Translations under genes and position numbers: made by a program
Shown: positions 12,600 through 21,727 of the stretch, one piece after another
Layout of the letters: each line of letters opens with the position of its first letter
Numbering within the stretch: the stretch's first letter is position 1
NCBI GenBank assembly: GCA_003254905.1
Contig: QANU01003176.1
Location: 447,058-511,057 of the forward strand
Length of the DNA stretch: 64,000 nt
DNA from: Nissolia schottii
Lineage: Eukaryota; Streptophyta; Magnoliopsida; Fabales; Fabaceae
Direction of reading: 5' to 3'
The notes under the pieces: generated by a model
Told to the model about the DNA's origin: nothing
What the model saw: the letters and a program-made list of their open reading frames with translations, nothing else
The model's database searches: none

Positions 12600-12989
12600 A
12601 TGGCATCACTTACTATTGGCCATTATTGCCACATCAAAAAGGTGCATGATCATCATAAACTCACAAACAGAAACAACCCCAGAAGTATTTTCATTGTATC
12701 ATCATGCCAGGGTAGAAGACCCTTCAATTATAACTCCAATCCTGAAGAAGGAGAAGAAGAGAGGAGAGACATGGGAAGAGGGAAGCTTATGGCCTTGTTG
12801 AAATTGAGATTGTTGGATGGTTTTGAGAAGATTGGGAATAGGGCAAGGCAGAATCTGAGTCCACAGAAAAAGGGTGATTGGAAAGACTTGTTCCTAATGA
12901 GTTTCTCATTTGCTGTTTATGTGTACATATCTCAGAAGCTAGTTTGTGCTTATTTTGTTTGGACCTCTATGCCCAAACAACTATGGTAG
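12600..12989 (+). CDS. Small unknown protein, possibly plastid-targeted, one membrane segment
   Basis: The open frame extends upstream to 12498, but the ATG at 12600 (context ATCCATGGC, good for plants) is the likely start and gives 129 residues beginning MASLTIGHYCHIKK. The first 45 residues or so are rich in Ser, Thr, His and basic residues with few acidic ones, like a transit peptide. A charged middle (EEGEEERRDMGRGK) follows. A C-terminal hydrophobic segment (residues about 100-123, FLMSFSFAVYVYISQKLVCAYFVW) is preceded by KKGDWKD. I do not recognise the family. The mix of regular amino-acid composition, good start context and a membrane segment makes it more likely real than chance. Plastid targeting is inference only. 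Confidence 0.6.
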   Translation: MASLTIGHYCHIKKVHDHHKLTNRNNPRSIFIVSSCQGRRPFNYNSNPEEGEEERRDMGRGKLMALLKLRLLDGFEKIGNRARQNLSPQKKGDWKDLFLMSFSFAVYVYISQKLVCAYFVWTSMPKQLW

Positions 12990-14094
12990 ATTTAAGTAAT
13001 TAATGTGACCTCCTTTAAATTTGTAGAAATGTACAAGATGTAATTAGCATTAAGCAGTAGTAGGAAGTAGCCCTTTTATTTCAAAATTGGATATATGAAA
13101 GGTAATTTATATCTTTGTTGTTTTCTACTTTGTTTTAACAAATTTTACGATGAATAGAATTTTCATTAGTCTGTTGCATTAATTTTAAACTTGGGCAGGC
13201 CCGAGTGTAATGAAACAGTGTTATTTATCAAGATCTTTTTATGTTTAACATGAATATGAGAAAATTCTCGTAACTTTACATATTATATAATGAAAACTAA
13301 AGACGTAAACATAAATTTTTCATGTTTAAGAATCCTAATAAGATACCCAATTGTAGTAAAACTCATTTGTAACTTTATAAACTAACATCACTTTCGTGAG
13401 TAATTATTCTTCTCCAAATGGATGGGTTGGATGTTAATTTATAAGTTAGATTGGTTGAGTGTTTTTCAATACTTTGGTAATAAATCTGATGCAAGTTTGG
13501 TATAGTGATTGCAGCATAGGACTAATCCCCAAATCGAAGCACACGCATCACAAAAATCTGACGTCATTTATGTCCCCTTTGGCAAGTGACTTTGAACATG
13601 AAATTATAGTTTAGGTTTCATTCCTATGCCATTTTCAGTTATAAGGAAATGGTGGCTTCTTCAACCCACATTTGAGACTTTTAGCCCTCTATTAGTTGTT
13701 ATTGGATTCATTCTTATGCTCATTGCTTACAATCTCAGCTTCTTTTGCAACTCAACAATCGGATACAAGATCATTGAAAGACAGGTTTTTGCAATTCTTT
13801 TTAAAACAAGTATCTGATTTCAGCTGTCACTTCTCATTTCTATTTAATTCCCTATTATTAGATAAAATAAAACAGCAAAAACACTGCAACATTAGAACAA
13901 GTTGCTAGTATTGTCAAACATGACTTCTCCACAGAGAAGAGTGAAAGCACAACTTTTAACATATGATAGTTTCACCGGCAAGAGCAATAATTGAAAAAAA
14001 GAAGAAAAAGGATTATTCCCTCAGTAGCACAAGACGTGCGATGCACTCAACAATATAGTCAAGTCACCAATGGTCTTCTTGTTCAAAGGTTCAA
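12990..14094. other. Intergenic; 3' UTRs of the small gene and of TWD1
   Basis: No gene is supported. AT-rich sequence downstream of the small plus-strand gene meets the 3' end of TWD1 (about 13900-14094), so the two genes converge. Short frames at 13626-13908 look like chance. Confidence 0.5.
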
Positions 14095-16831
14095 TTAGTC
14101 AACCTTGTGCGTTTCACGCTTGAAGAGAGTGATTAGGCGATAAAATACTGAAAGCAACCACTGCCAAATGAGAATAAGGCAGTTACTTTGCTTAGGTTTT
14201 GGTTCTGGTCTTGGTCCAAATATCCCTTTATATAACTCTTTCTGCTTTTGGTAAACAACCTTGTCGTGTTCAGCAAGCAACCGCAATTCTCTTGCTATCG
14301 CTTTGTCTTCAGGGGCATGTTTACGTGCCTTTTGAAAATCTTCCTTGGCAGCATCTGTTTGACCAAGTGCTGCCCTAGCCTTACCCCGCCGAAATAATGC
14401 CTTTACATTGTTCTCATCCTCAGCCAGTACCTGCAAGTTCCATCATTCCAGTTAAATAAAATGGTATAATTGAATCTCATGTATGCAGTAAGGTGAAAAT
14501 TTCCTTTCTGTTTCGGTCCGAAAATCAAGGTTTTTCATCAAGTGCTATAGAGATTTGACTTAATTCGTTTTTTGGAGGAGAAACATCCTATTGCATAACA
14601 AAATAAACCCTTTCTTTGACAGCAGCTATGTTATGTAGTTTACTTGACTGAAAATATGACAGAATATGCTTAGTAGTGATGAGTCTACAAATTCTGACTA
14701 GGAAATAATTTAAATGGGTAATGATGCAATAACAAAATGAAGTTTCGCTTCACCAAGATTAAATTAACCCTTCAGACAAGAAGCTTTAGCTGTCTTCTAT
14801 GTGTCGGAGAGAATATACCGTTTTACTACATCTGACATTAGATGCCGCAATATTTTCAGAAAATCATTATGCTGTCAAGATTACATTCGATTAACAACTC
14901 CAAAGTGGGTGAAAGGAACTTGCAGCAGTGATAACTACGCTATTTTTTATCACTTTATGCTGAATCGACCCATTAAAGTCTTGTACTTACAATGGTGCAT
15001 TGCCCTATAGCTTCTTCATAACGGTTCAGCTTAATCAAACATGCTGCCGTGTTAAGATGGCATGGATTTTTTACAGCCAAAGCCATATCCCTATACTTCC
15101 CAAACAACTGGAACATGAAGTCATCTCCCATATATGCTATGGCCTAAAAAGAACCATGACAATAAAAAATTTGTCAAACTCCAAACAGAAACAGAGCAAA
15201 AAGGAAAATAAGTTATTATGAATTAAGAACAATAACAACTAGCAAACAATGTAGAAGAGCACAAAAGTGTGCAACCATTTCATACTGTTGCATAGCCTCC
15301 TCTAGTTTTTCTTCCTGAAACAAAGCATTTCCATCCATCTTTCTCCGATCTGCTGCACTAATCCTTTCCTCCACAGTCATATCACTGCGAGCCTTTCCCT
15401 GTGAAATCAGGTGCTATAAGCATCTTAACAAGCCCATGGCCACATAATAAGTTAATCACAACTTACTTCTTTTGTTTCATCAAAGCCAATAAGCTCAACT
15501 TCATAAACTAAATCTGCCATGGGCGGAACATTTGGAAAAGAAAAACTTCCTTCTTTTCCATATCCTAATTCCCAGCCAACACGCAGCAATGCACGTTCAC
15601 CAGCTTTCATGCTTGCCACACCAATGGCCAAGCCAGTCATTTCTTTCTTTTCTGTTCCAGAACAAATCCATCAAAATCCAATAACAAGTCCAGTAGAAAA
15701 ATGCACACAGCACATACAAAAGAAACCCAATACTTTAAATTCCATCAGGAACCTACCTTTTCCTAATACCATCTCAACTGGTCGTAGCTCCTGCCATGTG
15801 TCTTCAAACTTGTGCTGCGTGCTTTCTGACCACCCCCTGTAATGGACTACCACCACATACTATCTAGGTTACAATCACAATTTTGACCTGATAAGGAATA
15901 GCAAAAAGATATGCAAGAAAGGGCTAATAGGAAAGCATAGGAGTAAATACTAAGAACAAATGCCAAATATGATTTTTCTCCTACCTGATTCTGACATTGT
16001 GTAGCCTCAACCAAGAAAAAACAAAAAGATGTCCGAACATTTTACAGTTGATACAAAAGCATGGCCAAATTTTGTTGGCTTAGATTATAACTTAAGTTCC
16101 TACCTAGCTAGACAAGATGAATGCCGTTCAGGGGGGAAATTGAAACCTGATATCACATAATTTGATAATACTAAGCTTGTAACTTGGCATATACTACCTC
16201 CCTTTACTACAATATACTCAACACGTGTTCAACATAGCCCTGTCTGACTTAGCCCTCTAGTCAATGATAGCTTGAAGTTAAAAGCAGAAGCAGTTGCACA
16301 AGTATAAAGTTCGAATAACTTTGCATACTCAATCACATATCATCAATTTGAATCAATTTCTGTAATTTCAAAGCCGCTTTTACAATTAGGAAACATGAAT
16401 CTGACATGAACAATGTGACAGCATATGATTTCAAACTGATTGCAATCAGATCATTATAAAAATGTGGTACTCACAGAAGCAAGTTGAATATTTGGAAGGT
16501 TTCTGGCCATGGCCTTCCTTAATGACTTGCTTGGTGACCTTCTCGTGAAGGACTTCAACTTCAGAATCAATTTTTGGAGGCAAGCTCACCTCTTGTGAAG
16601 ATTCCCCTTTCACAAAAGCAGAACTTTCAGTAACAACTTCATTTTCATCATCTTCTTGACCTGCAAGTGCAACCAAACAGTGTATAGGAACCAAAAAAAA
16701 TTGCTTTAATTTTATCTTGTTCAATCAAACACAAAGCTAAAAGAAAATCAAAATTTCAGGTTTTATCTCTAAAGAGAATGCATGCAGAAATTACCGAGTG
16801 ATTGGGGTTGAGGCTCTTGAATTTCTTCCAT
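14095..16831 (-). CDS. TWD1: Peptidyl-prolyl isomerase-like FKBP42 / TWISTED DWARF 1
   Basis: Seven coding exons (16831-16795, 16660-16475, 15846-15757, 15651-15467, 15398-15276, 15143-14991, 14430-14095) join in phase to 369 residues; Arabidopsis TWD1 has 365. An acidic N-terminus leads into an FKBP-like domain (about 50-165: HKFEDTWQE, GERALLRVGWELGYGKEG, FSFPNVPPMADLVYEVE). Three TPR helix pairs follow (about 175-330). Then comes a linker reaching KELYKGIFGP and a C-terminal hydrophobic anchor (NCLILIWQWLLSVFYRLI) with a basic tail. In Arabidopsis TWD1 is membrane-anchored, binds HSP90 through its TPRs, and escorts ABCB auxin transporters to the plasma membrane; its FKBP domain is considered catalytically inactive. 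A splice donor GTAAGT at 16970 suggests a 5' UTR exon (about 16971-17023). Exon 1 is duplicated at 18717-18927. Confidence 0.95.
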
Positions 16832-17029
16832 TCTTCAAAATTTTTGATTGGATACAAAATTTGGAGAAAGGGAAAGAAACTAATTAGATTGTGAGTATGA
16901 AATTTTCTCGGGAAACAAACAGCAAAGGAGTGAGGAAATTCGAAGCTGGAACTGAGTTGAATCCACTTACGTTGACCCGGATCGGTTATTGTTAGTGTTG
17001 TGCGGCGGTGGCACGAGATCGAAGAAGAA

Positions 17030-17571
17030 GGTGAGAATTGAAAAACGTGTCACCTCATGAGTGGTGCACCAAACACACTGTATTTGTGATTCCACCACAT
17101 GCGATCCATATAACCACCACCACCACCCCCCAGTCAAGTGCGCCCTATTTTTAAAAAATCGCTATCGTGCGCTGAGTAAGCGCAGTGCACCCCCCATTTT
17201 CCTTTCCCCAACGCCCACGATGAGTGCACTCGACGCACCTTGCGTATCCAAGTCCAACTCTTTCTTCTCTAGTTAAACACCTTTGACTGCCTTAAATTTC
17301 ACACTTTTCATTTCCTCTCTCTTGTTACCAAAAATTCTCTACGGATTACTATGACCGCACCGCTTCTCTCTCCGGTAACGTCCCTTAGCGCTTGGTTTCT
17401 GTCTATGCACAGCTCAGTATCCGTTTCACTTCTCGCATCTTGGTCTTCTTTTGGAAACTAGGGTTCCTTAAGAAACCCTAGCCGCTGCTTCTGCTACTTC
17501 TCTATGACATTCGGAGAGGGATTCTGGAAATTTTTTTCCTTCTGGTTCTGTGTTTTTTGTGGTTTTCGAGA
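17030..17571 (+). promoter_or_regulatory. Duplicated OBE4 promoter and leader, inverted, abutting TWD1
   Basis: This is the reverse complement of about 7564-8263, with many substitutions and small indels. Homology starts at GTGAGAATTGAAAAACGTG, right next to the TWD1 leader; the joint shares AGAAGG with both sides. The leader intron donor and the telo-box palindrome (about 17459-17482) are kept. The G-box and the G14 tract of the source copy are not. The segment now lies head-to-head with TWD1, less than 10 bases beyond its predicted 5' UTR exon. Confidence 0.85.
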
Positions 17572-18716
17572 ATGAAGAGATTGAGGTCGAGCGAAGATCT
17601 TCACTCCTACGGCGACGAGAATGGCTGCAAGGATTCGAACCTGAATCGGTCCTTGTCGTCTTCTGCCCGCTACGACAGGGATCGCTCGGTGGACGAGGAT
17701 CGGGAGGTTTCGAGGTTGGTTCGGAAGCGATCGGAGGAAGGGGTTTGATAGGTTCAGGGACGGTGGCAGTTTTGGTGGTGGAGGGGGAGGAGGAGGTGAT
17801 AGGGGTTTGATTCACCGGTCGGAGAGATTTTGCGGCGGGACAAGGAGGGAGTTTCCGAAGGGGTTCCGGTCGGAGAGGGGCCGGCCGCGGAGGGAAGGCA
17901 GCCTGTCCTCGTGGCGGAGAGGATTGAAGGATTTTGACGAGAGCAGCGGCAGAGGAGGCAGTAGGGTTTCGGCAGAGGAGAGGGCGAAGATTTTGAGGGA
18001 TGTGAAGTAGCCGACGTGGTCGAAGGACTCTGAGAGTGAGGAATCGAAGAAGAGGTATTCTTCTTCTCCGAGAGCGACGAGGGATGCAAAGTAGTCCAAG
18101 TCACCCTCTTGGTCCAAGGACTCCGAAAGCGAGCAATCCAAGAGCGTTGAGGTGAAGAAGACCGACGAGTTGCAGGTTCAGAGTGGAAGCAGTAGTGAAA
18201 TGGAAGAAGGGGAGCTCGAACCTGAGACTGAGCTGGATGCAGCTCCCGAAGTAGCCCCTGAAAGTGAAGATCACCGGTCCCCTGTCCCTTTGGAAACTGA
18301 TGAGAAGGAAGTTAAGAATGAATGCCAGCTCAATGATACAGATACTGCTGTTGTTGAAAGAAAGCCGTCATCTGAGGAAAAACCTATCGAGGACATTGGT
18401 GCTGAGGTAAAAGATGCGGAAAAGGAAGCTGATATGGTGCCAGATGTCAGGGATGACCCAACCAAGAATACGATTGTTACCGATGCTGAAGTTGACGCTG
18501 TGGGTGATGTTGATAATCAGAATGATGAGTGTTTGAAGGCTAATACTGAGTGCAAGGAGGAAAAAGAAAGGGGACCAGATATGGAGAAGCCAGTGGTTAA
18601 TGAAGAGGAGCATAAGCAGGACAAGGGTGTAGATGCAGAAGCCAGTGCAGGCTTTGACAAACCTGAGCTAAATGGTGAAGTCCCAATGGAAACGAAGTTC
18701 CAAAAGAAGTGAATAG
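17572..18716 (+). pseudogene. OBE4 pseudogene: 5' coding part only, inverted
   Basis: The copy begins with the OBE4 start (MKRLRSSEDLHSYGDENG) and follows the source exon for about 415 codons. It then breaks off at AAAAGAAGTGAATAGG, matching source position about 6296. Disabling changes are clear. A deletion removes the YHKPDSARKG stretch. A second deletion near 17733 shifts the frame, giving a stop at about 17746. TCG has become TAG at about 18008, and another small deletion creates a TAG near 18092. The downstream acidic region (18152-18700) is still open. The PHD finger and coiled coil are absent. The leader intron is retained, so duplication was at DNA level. Confidence 0.93.
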
Positions 18717-18927
18717 GTTTTATCTCTAAAGAGAATGCATGCAGAAATTACCCAGTGATTGGGGTTGAGGCTCTTGAATTTCTTCCATTCTGCAAAATTT
18801 TTGATTGGATACAAAATTTGGAGAAAGGGAAAGAAACTAATTAGATTGTGAGTACGAAATTTTCTCGGGAAACAAACAGCAAAGGAGTGAGAAAATTCGA
18901 AGCTGGAACAGAGTTGAATCCACTTAC
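18717..18927 (-). pseudogene. Second copy of TWD1 exon 1 with flanking intron pieces
   Basis: This is a direct-orientation copy of about 16759-16970 with only a few differences, for example CCCAGTG for CCGAGTG at the exon 1 donor. It holds the end of intron 1, coding exon 1 (ATG at about 18790) and the sequence up to the GTAAGT donor of the leader exon. It ends exactly at CACTTAC, where the leader exon of the intact gene would begin. It is fused on its left to the broken OBE4 copy. With no further TWD1 exons beside it in the right order, it cannot encode the protein. Confidence 0.88.
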
Positions 18928-19162
18928 ATCATGTTATCATGACTGAAATGAAATGCTGAAATGTTAATGTAATGGATTCTACCCTAGACATCTAAAGCAT
19001 AAAACTGTGATGCCCCTTTAAAAAAAAAAAACAAAAAACTGTGATGCCCTCTTACTCCTGAATGTGCGTACAGGCCTGCAGGGTGCAGGATTAAGCGCCC
19101 CCCCCAAAAAAAAAAGGCTAAACTGGTAAATGACGAGTGATGTATTAAACTAACCTTTTAAT
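18928..19162. other. Short spacer with A-rich tracts
   Basis: No feature is supported apart from poly-A and poly-C runs at 19020-19035 and 19098-19117. Confidence 0.4.
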
Positions 19163-19515
19163 TTAGCTTGAAAACAACCTATTAAGTTTCTGTTTGGATA
19201 CGCCATTCATATTTGCTAACATTTTTGAAGCACTGATCCAAGGGGTACCTGCAATGGCAAATCTCCACAATGCATTAACATGCTCTGGCGAAGCGTATTG
19301 GATACCGACACGTGGACCAACCAATATGTTTTCTGGCTTGGACCATCCAAGAGTTCCAAACCACCTGTGTATTTGTATCATATCCATTTTCCTTTTTAAG
19401 TAACACATTGGCATTCATTTGTGAAGTTTAAGTTTGGGGATTATAAGCTTACCAGGGGTATAAAGAGGATGGTTGGACCATTCGGTTGAAAGACCCAGTG
19501 CTTGACCAACCAATC
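19163..19515 (-). pseudogene. C-terminal fragment of alkyladenine DNA glycosylase (broken)
   Basis: On the minus strand about 19510-19453 encodes LGLSTEWSNHPLYTP, followed by a GTAAGC donor. After an 88-base intron, an acceptor ACACAG at 19365 leads to GGLELLDG in phase. These are hallmark parts of plant 3-methyladenine (AAG/MPG-type) glycosylases. Within the second exon a one-base deletion near 19340 shifts the frame. The remaining family sequence (PENILVGPRVGIQYA, then NALWRFAIAGTPWIS) continues in another frame to a stop at 19163. The upstream catalytic domain is missing and an in-frame stop precedes the first exon piece. The intact enzyme excises alkylated purines in base-excision repair; this fragment cannot. 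Confidence 0.8.
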
Positions 19516-21727
19516 ATTTAGGGGAACATTCATATTAATCAATTTCTAAATCGAAGATGGTGTTTTACTGTTAGATATGCAGGGACATATCACACATGTG
19601 GCAAAAAAAGGAAAAAGGCAACCTCCACTGATATTCTAAAGTTCATAAAGAAAAAAGCATGGAAGATGGACTATGAACATTTGTGGCAATGATGGGACCT
19701 CTTTAGCATTTCCCCTTTCTAAGTTTACCCTTCTAGAGAGAACCTCGGTAATCATTATGACCATGGTGAATTCTGTTATCAGTACCAAACTGGGATGCAT
19801 ATCGAAATTACATTTTATAAATGATGCAGCCTTTTTAAACCACCAGGAGAGACATTTTATTTCACAATCTTTATAACACAATTTCTATAAAACTTATAGG
19901 CGGGTAATCACAATCTTTGAAACTTAATTACAGAGAATGAACTTTTTCTGGGAAATAGCTAGAGTAGAAGATTTAATAACCCTGACAACAAATTGATTCA
20001 CAAACCATAAGCATATAATATAGAATAAACTATGAGGTTATGGAACAAATAATTTGCGAATCTAAGATGCAGATATCAAACTATCCGCAGATCATTATTC
20101 TACCACAGTTTAAATTTTTTTTTTTTTTTGTAAAGGGGCACATATTAGTATAAAATATTCTAGTCTTACATTAGTTAAATTATCAACATTTTAAGTGTTT
20201 ATATACATTTAGTAATTGTTATATTGGTAAAAAGAGTTGAGAAATGAGTTGGACTCGCGCGCATGAGTCCAAACCATTTGGGCTCTTCGAAGTGCAAATT
20301 GATGGATTCTCCTCCTGCGCACGATAAATAGTGTCTCTGTCTTTTTGCAGCGTACAAGGGTATAATACACTATACATACACCCTATACTTATATACATAA
20401 AGTTTGTGTTTTAATACTTGTAATGTTTGTGCATTATTAATGGTGTATGTATGAGTGTATAAAATTAGGTGTACATGCAGTATTTTTGTTTTGGCAATTC
20501 ATATTTAGATAAGTGTATAAATTGTACTTTAAATGTCAAATTTATCATGCTTCTACACGTTTCACCTCCTTTCACTTTTAACAAAGTACTTATGCAACTC
20601 GCAACTTAGACTCTACCTCTAGACATTTTCTTCCCTGTTAAGAATGCTTATTTTGTTCATGTATTGTGCCAATATAAAGGTATACTATGCATTTTTAGCA
20701 TCAATACAAGCAAGTTTGTGTTAAGAAAAAAAACTCTTCCTCTATATTATTGCACTTGCACCTGCACCTGCACCTTTTAGATGTTAGTGAGTACGAGAGA
20801 AAGTATTTGAGTGAGTTATATCACATTAATTTTGATATCATTAAAGAAATAAAACTACTATTGCATAACCTCTATGTTCATTTTAACCTAGACCTTTCAA
20901 CCACTAAACAAAACACAAAGTGCATCTAAGAATTTCTCAGATGCAAAGACACACTATATTGCAGTCTGCAGACTCAAACTGAGTAATAAAAATATTACTT
21001 CAATGGGATATTTTGGTTATCTCCGAGATAGAGGTGTAAATATAGAATATGCGATTGCGAATTCTTATCAACAGAACATTTGGGAACACAATTTTTAGAA
21101 ACAATAATGAACTTATGATGAGAGAACGGCATTCATTCCTTTACATAAGTAGTTTAACTCAACTTCTCTCAACTGCAGTTCACAACATTGGCTGCTTGTG
21201 CTGAATTTCAATGGTTACTGAATTGTACAAACCCAGTTGTGTATAATAGTCCTGGCCTGAATAAGATTACTCAAGGAATGACCAAGTTCGAGGTCATAAC
21301 AATTGTTCTCATGTGGTTTGATCAATTTGCAGATTGGAATAATCTGTGTCTACAAGAATTGCCTTTACAAAAAAATTCACCCCAATAATGAAATGAAAAG
21401 TTAAAAGGACAATAAAGAAAAGGAAAAGGAAGACAAACACATGAAAAGGTAATCTATACATGTATAAACAGCTCCGAAAAAATTCGCAAGGATGCCAATA
21501 AAAGATACGCCTCCTTGCTGGAAGCAAATCAGTGTAGAAGAGATATAATTCAGCAAACAGATTGATAAATGTTGCCCCTAAAACAACACACTGCACAATT
21601 GTTGCCAAATTCATGGTGAAGAAAGTAGCTAGTGCAACTTCTCGAAGCATCTCATAAATCAACTACGGTGAGACAGTTTTATCAAGAAGCTCAACTCTAA
21701 GAGAATTGCCATCTTTTCTGTCATGAA
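19516..21727. other. Intergenic and probable EFR3 3' UTR
   Basis: No gene is supported. A dispersed repeat lies at about 20350-20500 (listed separately). The stretch about 21400-21727 probably includes the 3' UTR of the EFR3-like gene. The 117-residue minus-strand frame at 21309-21662 is hydrophobic but has no family features and no proper splice context. Confidence 0.45.
20350..20500 (+). repeat. Dispersed repeat copy with an intact SINE target
   Basis: The segment containing ATACATAAAGTTTGTGTTTT and then ATTATTAATGGTGTATGTAT is repeated at about 37560-37955 in the same orientation. There it is interrupted by a SINE at exactly the AAAGTTTGTGTTTTA site. Here the site is uninterrupted. The element class is unknown. 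Confidence 0.7.

Noticed and set aside
17754..18613. Minus-strand frames opposite the OBE4 pseudogene
   Set aside because: Mirror images of the copied exon, matching the shadows over the intact gene.
21309..21662. 117-residue hydrophobic minus-strand frame beyond the EFR3 stop
   Set aside because: Lies in the probable 3' UTR; no family features, and EFR3 already ends with its conserved KAAGC terminus.
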